Shown in pieces: positions 1 through 6,023 of a DNA stretch of 10,000 nucleotides. Both the position numbers and the translations under genes were made by a program. Position 1 is the stretch's first letter, and the number at the start of each line of letters is the position of its first letter. The DNA comes from Anaerolinea sp. (GTDB taxonomy: Bacteria > Chloroflexota > Anaerolineae > Anaerolineales > Anaerolineaceae): NCBI GenBank assembly GCA_020216845.1, contig JAIWNK010000101.1, positions 1 to 10,000 of the forward strand, given 5' to 3'. The notes under the pieces are model-generated. The model was not told where the DNA came from. It saw only the letters and a program-made list of their open reading frames with translations, and did no database searches.

Positions 1-547
1 CAAAGTTGGAAGCAATCGGCTTTTCCTTGCCCTTGAAGTGATACTGAAGCGCTTGATGAATCACATCCAGGTCAATCCCCAACAACTGCGCCAACACACC
101 CACATACACCATGTTGGCAATGTAATCACGCAGCTTGGGCGCAACATCGGCATCCTTGACCAGCTTCTTAACCGGCATGGGATAGACGATAATATCGCTG
201 CGCGTAATCGGCGCCTTGATATCATCGGCATATAACAACACGCCCCCCGGCACCAAAAATTCCTGCTCTTTGGCAAACGTGGCGTGATTCATGGCAACAA
301 CAATATCATCTTTTGCCACCCGCGCCAGGTAGCCATCCTTGCTAACCCGGATGGTGTACCAGGTGGGCAAGCCCTGAATATTCGAAGGGAAGATATTCTT
401 CCCCGAAACCGGAATGCCCATGCGGAACAAGGACCGCAAGAGAATGTTGTTTGCCGTCGCGCTACCGGAACCGTTGACTGTGCTAAACGTGATGCAAAAA
501 TCGTTCACAATCGGGGTTCCATCCAAATGGGGGTGAACTTCTGTCAT
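1..547 (-). CDS. korA: 2-oxoacid:ferredoxin oxidoreductase, alpha subunit (N-terminal gamma domain), partial
   Basis: The 182 codons visible are the N-terminal part; the gene runs off the left edge. The protein belongs to the family that oxidatively decarboxylates 2-oxoacids (such as 2-oxoglutarate or branched-chain 2-oxoacids) to acyl-CoA and passes the electrons to ferredoxin in the cytoplasm. The visible part is the gamma (POR) domain. Diagnostic stretches are VNGSGSATANN (residues 24-34), GIPVSGKNIFPSNIQGLPTW (44-63) and VAMNHATFAKE (84-94). In this family the pyrimidine-binding alpha domain normally follows, so it should lie beyond position 1, with a beta (TPP) subunit gene after it. The ATG at 547 is preceded by GAGGAGC on the minus strand at a good distance. 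The gene lies 41 bases after the FCD regulator on the same strand. Substrate cannot be told from this fragment, so the symbol is only a family label. Confidence 0.87.
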   Translation of the reverse strand, partial: MTEVHPHLDGTPIVNDFCITFSTVNGSGSATANNILLRSLFRMGIPVSGKNIFPSNIQGLPTWYTIRVSKDGYLARVAKDDIVVAMNHATFAKEQEFLVPGGVLLYADDIKAPITRSDIIVYPMPVKKLVKDADVAPKLRDYIANMVYVGVLAQLLGIDLDVIHQALQYHFKGKEKPIASNF

Positions 548-588
548 TTTAGCTCCTCAAACGAATTGATCCATTCGAAACCGTGTCA

Positions 589-1272
589 TTACTCAAAACG
601 ATACGAACGAACCGTCGGCGTCCGTTCCGTGATCAAATGCATGTGCTCCAATAACGTCCGATAACCATCCTCCAACTGTCCGGCGCAAATATTTTCCACC
701 ATCCGCTGATGATATTGCCACACGCGCCGCAAATACACCAGGTCGGTGTACACGTTCAAACCAATTGCCTCATACAAATCCCAATAAGCCGCCAAGAGGC
801 CAGTGACAAATGGGTTCTCCAGACGGCGGTAGATGCACAAATGCAGCTGACGATGCTCCTGATGCGGAATTTGCGCCGGCGAACCATCCAGCTTGAGCAA
901 AGCACTGCGCACAAGCTCACGCAGCTCTGCCTGATCGTCAGCCGTCAGGCGGCTGACCGCCTCATACCAATAAGCTGTTTCGACATGAATGCGTAAATCG
1001 GCAAAGGCCGCAAACGCGTTTTCGTTAATCGCCGCGGCATATTGCACACTGCGCAAAACCGCCGGCTCAAAGGCATAAGGCACGCGACGAATGCCGGTTT
1101 TGGGGCGCACCTCCACAAACCCCAGGGCGCGCGCCACTTCGAGCTGCTCGCGCAAACTGGCAATGCTGATGCCCAAGGTGCGGCTCAGCTCGGCCAACGA
1201 AGGCAGCCGGTCACCGTTCTCGGGCTTCAAGTGCGTTAGATATTGCAAAAACTCAGAGGGCTCAATCGTCAT
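589..1272 (-). CDS. GntR/FadR-type transcriptional regulator with FCD domain
   Basis: A 227-residue DNA-binding repressor or activator. Residues about 7-65 form the winged helix-turn-helix (RLPSLAELSRTLGIS at 22-36, then SLREQLEVARALGFVEVRP at 39-57). Residues about 85-215 look like the all-helical FCD effector domain. Histidines H140, H144, H188 and H210 sit where the family usually places metal or ligand contacts; the usual D of the DxxFH motif appears to be H140 here, which is mildly unusual. FCD regulators commonly sense small organic acids, and this one sits directly upstream of a 2-oxoacid oxidoreductase gene, so a carboxylate effector is a reasonable inference. There is no strong Shine-Dalgarno before the ATG at 1272. 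The start is favoured because the winged helix begins just after it and a good promoter lies about 40-70 bases upstream. Confidence 0.9.
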   Translation of the reverse strand: MTIEPSEFLQYLTHLKPENGDRLPSLAELSRTLGISIASLREQLEVARALGFVEVRPKTGIRRVPYAFEPAVLRSVQYAAAINENAFAAFADLRIHVETAYWYEAVSRLTADDQAELRELVRSALLKLDGSPAQIPHQEHRQLHLCIYRRLENPFVTGLLAAYWDLYEAIGLNVYTDLVYLRRVWQYHQRMVENICAGQLEDGYRTLLEHMHLITERTPTVRSYRFE

Positions 1273-1285
1273 GGTGACTATCTAT

Positions 1286-1313
1286 CAATTAATCAGATTA
1301 TTCTGACTATTGG
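1286..1313. promoter_or_regulatory. Candidate operator: imperfect inverted repeat over the predicted transcription start
   Basis: The arms AATCAGA (1291-1297) and TCTGACT (1302-1308) are inverted around TTAT, with 6 of 7 positions paired. Extending to 12 bases per side gives 9 of 12 paired. The element lies between the -10 box and the regulator start codon, covering the expected +1. That is the normal place for an autoregulatory site of a GntR-family protein. Its use as the binding site is an inference. Confidence 0.5.
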
Positions 1314-1343
1314 AGTATAGCACGCCACAAAAACCCCTGTCAA
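1314..1343 (-). promoter_or_regulatory. Sigma-70-type promoter for the regulator-korA unit
   Basis: Read on the minus strand, TTGACA (1343-1338) and TATACT (1319-1314) are separated by 18 bases. The -35 box is perfect and the -10 box matches consensus at 5 of 6 positions. The predicted start is near 1306-1307, giving a leader of about 35 bases before the ATG at 1272. No separate promoter is obvious in the 41-base gap before korA, so both genes probably share it. Confidence 0.72.
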
Positions 1344-1376
1344 GTGACTTTTGTCCATGAGAAACGCCTAGAAATG

Positions 1377-2252
1377 TCAGACCAGGCCGAGCATTTCCGG
1401 CAGCAGCATCAAGGCCTGTCCCAAACGTGTGCCCGACCAGGTCAGCAGACTGCCATCCACAAAATGAATGCGCCCCTGCCGCACCGCCCGCGTGCGCGCC
1501 AGCGACTTTTCAATTTGTTGCCTGTGCGGCTCCGCAAAGGCAAAGGGCTCGCTAGGCAGCAAAATCACCTGCGGGTCGGCGCGCAGCACCTCTTCGCGCC
1601 CCACCCGCGGATAGCGCACATCGCGTTCCCCCGCTTCTTCTTCCTCGCCCAACCCCAAATCTGCCTGCAACGGATAGTGACGCTGCCGCTGTGCAAACAC
1701 ATTCTGCCCGCCGAACAAGCGCAGCAGGTCATTGCAATACGTATCCTGATTGAATGTCATCCACCACGGTCGCCCGGAAAATTCATCCTGCCAGATCGGG
1801 CAAAAATACTGCCAGGGCTCAATATCCGCTGCGGTCCACTCGCAGCGTTCCAGCGCCTCTTCCAGCAAGCGCACCCGCTGAGCGGCCTCCTCGCTGCGGA
1901 AGATGCCCACCATGCGCCACAGCATCTGAATCGTCTCGCGCACCGTGTGTGGCGTCACCGTCCAAACCAACACACCACCGCGTTGCAACGCCGAAACCAG
2001 CGAAAATGAATTTTCATCGCGGCTTGCCAGCACCAAATCGGGCTTCAGGGCCAAAATATCGCTCAGACGGGCGTCTTTTGGCCCGCCAACATGCGGCAGG
2101 CGCTGTGCCGCCGCCGGGAATACGCAATAGTCCGTGCAGCCAACAACCATGCTGCCCAGGCCCAAATCGAACAGGCTCTCGGTCAGCGAAGGCACCAGGC
2201 TGACCACGCGATGCGGGGGAGATGTCAAGTCCAGCAACTCTTGCTCGCTCAT
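1377..2252 (-). CDS. BtuF/TroA-like helical-backbone metal receptor protein, apparently cytosolic
   Basis: A 291-residue protein of the class III substrate-binding fold (cobalamin or iron-siderophore binding proteins, COG0614-like). Visible landmarks are RVVSLVPSLTESLFDLGLG (residues 15-33), VGGPKD (55-60) and LALKPDLVLAS (68-78) in the first lobe, and DGSLLTWSGTRLG near the C-terminus. No signal peptide, lipobox or transmembrane segment precedes the domain, which begins within 15 residues of the start, and no permease or ATPase gene is adjacent. It may therefore not be a classical transporter component. The start at 2252 is chosen because ATGA overlaps the stop of the M20 gene by 4 bases and GGAG lies 5 bases upstream; an in-frame ATG at 2279 would lie inside the M20 gene. 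It is the last gene of the leftward operon. The ligand is unknown. Confidence 0.8.
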   Translation of the reverse strand: MSEQELLDLTSPPHRVVSLVPSLTESLFDLGLGSMVVGCTDYCVFPAAAQRLPHVGGPKDARLSDILALKPDLVLASRDENSFSLVSALQRGGVLVWTVTPHTVRETIQMLWRMVGIFRSEEAAQRVRLLEEALERCEWTAADIEPWQYFCPIWQDEFSGRPWWMTFNQDTYCNDLLRLFGGQNVFAQRQRHYPLQADLGLGEEEEAGERDVRYPRVGREEVLRADPQVILLPSEPFAFAEPHRQQIEKSLARTRAVRQGRIHFVDGSLLTWSGTRLGQALMLLPEMLGLV

Positions 2253-3427
2253 GCCTGCTCCATGCGGCCCAAGGCCCAACCAGCCACCAACGCCACAGCC
2301 TGCGGCAAAGCCGCCTCATCGAAATCAAAGCGCGGATGATGATGCGGGGCATTCAACCCTTTTTCTTCGTTGGCCGAGCCAACGAAGACCATGCAACCCG
2401 GCACCTGTTGCAAGAAGAACGCCCAATCTTCTGACCCCATCGTGCGATATTCGCCGATCAGCTGCGCTTCGGGCAAGATGCGCCTCGCCACACTGCGCAC
2501 CTGCTCGATCACCGCGGCATCATTGATGACCGGCAAAGTCAGGTCGCGCACTTCAATCGTCACGGCACAGCCCATTGCTGCCCCAACGCCTCGGACAATT
2601 TGCTCAAAGCGCTGCCGCAGCGTTTGCCCAACCGTCGGTGTGAACCAACGCAACGTGCCGCGCAGCTCCGCCTGATCGGGAATGACGTTGAACGCCTCAC
2701 CGGCGCGCAAGCTGCACACGCTCACCACCGCCGCTTCAAGCGGGGCGACATTGCGCGCCACCACGCTCTGCAAAGCTGTGACAATTTGCGCAGCAGCCAG
2801 CAACGGGTCGGCGGTCTGATGTGGGCTTGCCCCATGCCCGCCGCGCCCCTGCACCTGCACCCGAAAGACCGCCGAGCCAGCCATCAGCGGCCCAGCAGAA
2901 ATGGCCATCGTCCCCACCGGAAAATCATTCCACAAATGCACTGCCAGTGCTGCCACCGGCGACTGCCCTTCCAGCGCCCCCTCAGCAATCATCCGCTCAG
3001 CGCCATTCAGGCCCTCTTCTGCCGGCTGAAAGACCAGCATCACCGAACCAGACAATTCGGCACGGTGCTGCTGCAGCAAGCGCGCCACCGTCAGACCAAT
3101 GGCCACATGGCCATCGTGCCCACAGGCGTGCATCTGCCCGGCCTCACACGAGGCATACGGTGCGCCCGTCTGCTCTTCGATTGGCAGTGCATCCATATCG
3201 AAGCGCAGCAAAACACACGGGCCCGGCCGCGCCCCTTCAATCAACGCCACCACGCCCGTTTCAGCAATGCCACTGCGCAGCTCCAGCCCCAATTGGCGCA
3301 GCTCGCGCACCACCACGCCGGCTGTGCGCACCTCGCGGTAGCCCAATTCCGGGTGCTGATGCAGATCACGCCGCAAGGCCTGCGTATAGGGAAAAAGCTC
3401 TCGCGCTTCTTGCAATAGGTTCATCAT
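2249..3427 (-). CDS. M20 family (M20D-type) amidohydrolase / N-acyl amino acid hydrolase
   Basis: A full-length (392-residue) cytosolic metal-dependent hydrolase of the hippurate hydrolase / IAA-amino acid hydrolase group, which cleaves amide bonds of N-acylated amino acids. The motifs occur in the expected order: LHQHPELGYRE (22-32), RFDMDALP (75-82), HACGHDGH (100-107, with metal-ligand C102 and H104), FQPAEEG (133-139, catalytic and metal glutamates 137/138), VHLWND (163-168), the dimerisation-domain GRGGHGASPH (194-203), GSEDWAFF (331-338) and the C-terminal metal-binding region PHHHPRFDFDE (361-371). Tandem ATG codons at 3427 and 3424 give two possible starts one residue apart, with GGTGAG just upstream. 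It follows the deacetylase gene by 20 bases and overlaps the BtuF-like gene by 4. The natural substrate cannot be assigned; the neighbouring PIG-L deacetylase hints at successive deacylation or peptide-turnover steps. Confidence 0.92.
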   Translation of the reverse strand: MMNLLQEARELFPYTQALRRDLHQHPELGYREVRTAGVVVRELRQLGLELRSGIAETGVVALIEGARPGPCVLLRFDMDALPIEEQTGAPYASCEAGQMHACGHDGHVAIGLTVARLLQQHRAELSGSVMLVFQPAEEGLNGAERMIAEGALEGQSPVAALAVHLWNDFPVGTMAISAGPLMAGSAVFRVQVQGRGGHGASPHQTADPLLAAAQIVTALQSVVARNVAPLEAAVVSVCSLRAGEAFNVIPDQAELRGTLRWFTPTVGQTLRQRFEQIVRGVGAAMGCAVTIEVRDLTLPVINDAAVIEQVRSVARRILPEAQLIGEYRTMGSEDWAFFLQQVPGCMVFVGSANEEKGLNAPHHHPRFDFDEAALPQAVALVAGWALGRMEQA

Positions 3428-3447
3428 CGCTCACCACCAGAAGCAAA

Positions 3448-4188
3448 TTATTGACGAAAAACCACCCGCCGAAAACCGTGTTCATAACGCGGCGCGTCGG
3501 GTGTGCTATCTTCGGTATGCGCGCTACGTTGGCGCTCATCAAAAGCGGCCAAATCAGCGCCCACCTGACTGCGATGTTCGTGCAACGCCCGCAGGCGTTG
3601 TTCCCAATAAGCCGTCACATCCAGGCGCACATTCGGCTGAGCGGTCAGTGAGAACCACACCTCGCGCGCCGACCAGGGCTGCAAGCCCTCCGCCAACAAC
3701 TCAGGGAAGAACATTGGGTTGCCTGCCGCCGGAAAGACCGCATCCATCACAAGCTGTCCCGCCGCACGGTGATCGGGGTGATTGATATAGGTATCATGCA
3801 CAAACACATTGGTCGGGTCGCAGCTGACCACCACTTGCGGGCGCTCCTGCCGGATGAGGCGCACCACCTGTCGGCGTGCTTCCAGGTCCGGCACCAAATA
3901 GCCATCCGCAAAATCCAGGTAGCGGATGGAATGCACGCCCAGGATGGCCGCGGCGGCGCGCTGTTCGGCCTCGCGCAGGGCAATCAGCGCCTGCGGGTCA
4001 GCCGGTTGGTCTTTGACGCCCTTATCACCATGCGTCAGCAGTCCATAGCGCACCTCGTGTCCGGCTGCCGTCCAACGCGCAATTGCTGCACCACAAAAGA
4101 ATTCCGGGTCATCGGGATGAGCAAGGATGACCAAAATGCGCTGCGGCTCGAGCCACCCTTCGGGAGAAAGTTCACCTACGGTCATCAT
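3448..4188 (-). CDS. PIG-L/LmbE family zinc-dependent N-deacetylase
   Basis: A 246-residue protein of the family that removes acetyl groups from N-acetylglucosamine-type compounds (for example MshB and BshB in low-molecular-weight thiol synthesis). The first signature AHPDDPEFFCG is at residues 23-33, giving zinc ligands H24 and D27 and the general base D26. The third ligand is in INHPDHRAAG (135-144, H140). A Rossmann-like core covers about residues 17-190. No signal peptide is seen, so it acts in the cytoplasm. The ATG at 4188 overlaps the PSP1 stop codon as ATGA, and a second ATG follows directly at 4185. Nothing in the sequence distinguishes mycothiol, bacillithiol or antibiotic-related substrates; no glycosyltransferase or thiol ligase gene is adjacent. 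Confidence 0.92.
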   Translation of the reverse strand: MMTVGELSPEGWLEPQRILVILAHPDDPEFFCGAAIARWTAAGHEVRYGLLTHGDKGVKDQPADPQALIALREAEQRAAAAILGVHSIRYLDFADGYLVPDLEARRQVVRLIRQERPQVVVSCDPTNVFVHDTYINHPDHRAAGQLVMDAVFPAAGNPMFFPELLAEGLQPWSAREVWFSLTAQPNVRLDVTAYWEQRLRALHEHRSQVGADLAAFDERQRSAHTEDSTPDAPRYEHGFRRVVFRQ

Positions 4189-5048
4189 TCGGCATTCTCT
4201 GGCCTGACTTCCTGTTTGGATTCATCCAGCAGCTTGATTTCACTCTTGTCGTACGTGCGCACGACTCCATCCAGCAACAACACCATCACCTTGCCGGCCA
4301 ACGGCGAAACATCCACAACCTTGCCTTCGCCATGCGGGGTGAGGACGCGCTTGTTCCGCTTGGGCAAACCAGCACGCGCTTCAGCATATTGAGCATATTC
4401 ATAGCACAGGCAACAGCGCAAACGCCCACACATGCCGGTGATTTCGGTTGGGGTCAGCGAAATGTTCTGTTCCTTGGCCATGCGAATGGAAATGGAGCTG
4501 AAATCCATCAAGAATTTGCAGCAGCAGCGCGTCTCTAACCCACAGGCGCCCATGCCGCACAGCAGCTTGGCCACATCGCGCGGGCCAATCTGCCGCAGCT
4601 CGACCACCGCCGGGGTATAAATGCGTTGCATATCCTGCCGCAATGACTTCAGCTCCACCTTGTCATCCGTATCGGCACCGAAGAGAATCGTCAGGCGCGT
4701 GCCATCGAAGCTATATTCGGCAGCCACGACCTTAATTTGCGTCAGCTTGAGTTCAGCGGCGCGCTGTTTGCAAGTTTCGACCACCTCAGGCTCTTTGTCT
4801 TTCCAGCTCTGCCGTTGCAACAAATCGCGCGGGGTCGCAATGCGCTCCACCGCTCGCCAACCGCCTTCCGGCATCTGCGGGTCAGGCACCATCAGCACCA
4901 CTTCGCCCAGTTGCCAGCCGCGCGTCGTTTCAACCACCACATGATCCCCCACCTGAATGGTGGGCAAATGGGTTGCCTCGAAATGATAGATTTTGCCTAC
5001 TTTTGAAAAACGAATGCCCACCACCAAGGGTTGAGCTGCATCGGACAT
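4185..5048 (-). CDS. ricT: PSP1 domain protein, RicT (YaaT) family
   Basis: A 287-residue protein with the PSP1 C-terminal domain. The cysteine-rich core is clear: CGMGACGLETRCCCKFL (164-180), SIRMAKEQNISLTPTEITG (187-205) and CGRLRCCLCYEY (207-218). In Bacillus subtilis RicT these conserved cysteines belong to a complex carrying 4Fe-4S clusters that affects RNA processing and cell differentiation. Here residues 1-60 resemble the usual beta-rich N-terminus (VGIRF and GDHVVVET), and residues 233-275 form a further small beta domain. The ATG at 5048 shares one base with the upstream stop (TGATG), and AGAGGTG lies 8 bases before it. A GTG at 5051 is possible but only 5 bases from that site. The placement after complex I genes is unusual and suggests a redox or Fe-S connection, which is an inference. 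Confidence 0.85.
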   Translation of the reverse strand: MSDAAQPLVVGIRFSKVGKIYHFEATHLPTIQVGDHVVVETTRGWQLGEVVLMVPDPQMPEGGWRAVERIATPRDLLQRQSWKDKEPEVVETCKQRAAELKLTQIKVVAAEYSFDGTRLTILFGADTDDKVELKSLRQDMQRIYTPAVVELRQIGPRDVAKLLCGMGACGLETRCCCKFLMDFSSISIRMAKEQNISLTPTEITGMCGRLRCCLCYEYAQYAEARAGLPKRNKRVLTPHGEGKVVDVSPLAGKVMVLLLDGVVRTYDKSEIKLLDESKQEVRPENAE

Positions 5049-5401
5049 CACCGGTTCACCTCTTTATCTGAATGCGCACGCGCCATCCGCTGCTGATAAG
5101 CAACCACTTCGCGGCGCATCTGTTCAAATTGCTGTAACAGGTCTTGATCACTCCCGCGGTAACGGCGCACCATCTGCCGGGCGCACTGCGTACAACCGCG
5201 CATTGCCCGATACGCATCCGAATCACAGGTCAGGCAGCTGCCAAGGCGTACCATCAACAACACAAACGCCTGCTGATCTAACGGGTCTGCCTGAGCAGCT
5301 GTCACCCGGTCTACCAACGCCTGCCATCCCTCACCGCGTAGCGTCCGCAAACAGGGGATGACCCGCAAGGGAAAGATCAATTCTGTGTCCGAATTATACA
5401 T
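5048..5401 (-). CDS. Small cysteine-rich protein of unknown function (CxxC-x10-CxxC)
   Basis: I do not recognise a family for this 117-residue protein. It has C17 alone near the N-terminus and two CxxC pairs close together: SCLTC (55-59) and GCTQC (69-73), separated by 10 residues. That spacing suits a zinc knuckle or a small Fe-S site. The rest is charged and helical, with a likely amphipathic or coiled-coil C-terminal half (about 84-110, rich in Q, R and E). There is no signal peptide or membrane segment. It is tightly packed between nuoI (its ATG overlaps the nuoI stop as TGATG) and the PSP1 gene, so it is probably translated with both. The ATG at 5401 has AGGGGAG 9 bases upstream; a TTG at 5404 is the less likely alternative. 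It may be an accessory factor for complex I or a partner of the PSP1 protein, both guesses. Confidence 0.75.
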   Translation of the reverse strand: MYNSDTELIFPLRVIPCLRTLRGEGWQALVDRVTAAQADPLDQQAFVLLMVRLGSCLTCDSDAYRAMRGCTQCARQMVRRYRGSDQDLLQQFEQMRREVVAYQQRMARAHSDKEVNR

Positions 5402-6012
5402 CAATTTGTGCTCCCCTCAGCAGCAGGTTTTTTGCTCGCCTTTGCCGATCGGGCAGCCTCTTCACGAGCTGCATTGGTCGGGCGAATGCTGGCATAGTAA
5501 CTGGCCGGGCGCATCAGGCGTTGTTTGTTGAAAATGTGTTGCTGCGTGCGGTTGACACTGGCAATTTCGTAATCATGATCCATCTTGATCGCATCGAATG
5601 GGCAATATTCAGCACAAAAGCCGCAGTTCATGCAAATGTCAATATCAATCGAAAACTCTGCCGGTGCAGTAATTGGCTTGCCCGTCACCGGGTCGCTGCC
5701 GCGCACAATCCAAATGCACTGCGGCGGACAGGCCTTGGCACAAATGCCGCAGGCCGTGCAGCGCAGGTTCTGCTCACCATTGGGGCCCTCATCATAAACC
5801 AGGAAGGGCAGATAACGAAACTCCTCCGGAACGGGCAACTTTTCTTCCGGATATTGAACGGTGACGATGCCGCGCACATCGCTGCGGCGGCGCTGCTCAA
5901 TCCCTTCGGCGGTGCGGTAACGCCGCCGCCCGCGCCGAATATCTTCCAGGTAGGTGTCGGCAAAGTGCCGAAAAGTGACCCACATGCCACGCACAATACC
6001 CCAACCGTTCAT
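5401..6012 (-). CDS. nuoI: NADH-quinone oxidoreductase subunit I (2x[4Fe-4S] ferredoxin-type)
   Basis: This 203-residue subunit carries the two tetranuclear clusters (N6a and N6b) that pass electrons towards NuoB in the peripheral arm of complex I. The N-terminal helix WGIVRGMWVTFRHF (4-17) is the segment that lies against the membrane arm. The family sequence continues with VQYPEEKLPVPEEFR (52-66). The binding motifs are CTACGICAKACP (C85, C88, C91, C95) and CMNCGFCAEYCP (C127, C130, C133, C137). The last 25 residues are an Ala/Lys-rich tail beyond the conserved part. The ATG at 6012 has a perfect AGGAGG 5 bases upstream, which overlaps the nuoCD stop codon. It is followed by the small cysteine protein with a TGATG junction. 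Confidence 0.96.
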   Translation of the reverse strand: MNGWGIVRGMWVTFRHFADTYLEDIRRGRRRYRTAEGIEQRRRSDVRGIVTVQYPEEKLPVPEEFRYLPFLVYDEGPNGEQNLRCTACGICAKACPPQCIWIVRGSDPVTGKPITAPAEFSIDIDICMNCGFCAEYCPFDAIKMDHDYEIASVNRTQQHIFNKQRLMRPASYYASIRPTNAAREEAARSAKASKKPAAEGSTN

Positions 6013-6017
6013 TCCAT

Positions 6018-6023
6018 CCTCCT
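6018..6023 (-). promoter_or_regulatory. Shine-Dalgarno AGGAGG for nuoI overlapping the nuoCD stop codon
   Basis: The minus strand reads AGGAGG 5 bases before the nuoI ATG, and its first bases are shared with the TAG stop of nuoCD (6024-6022). This ties nuoI initiation to ribosomes finishing nuoCD and fixes the nuoI start. Confidence 0.8.

Noticed and set aside
562..577. A short hairpin (CGAAT, 6-base loop, ATTCG) between the regulator and korA, as a possible terminator or attenuator.
   Set aside because: The stem is only 5 pairs, AT-rich and not followed by a T-run in the leftward direction. It is likely chance.
1320..1376. A possible rho-independent terminator after the BtuF-like gene.
   Set aside because: Only a 4-base stem (GTCA/TGAC) is visible, and it coincides with the -35 region of the next promoter. 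The T-run after it is not preceded by a GC-rich stem.
2821..3651. A 276-codon plus-strand open frame across the M20 and deacetylase genes.
   Set aside because: It is Pro/Ala/Arg-rich, lies antisense to catalytic motifs and spans the junction of two well-supported genes, so it is a shadow frame.
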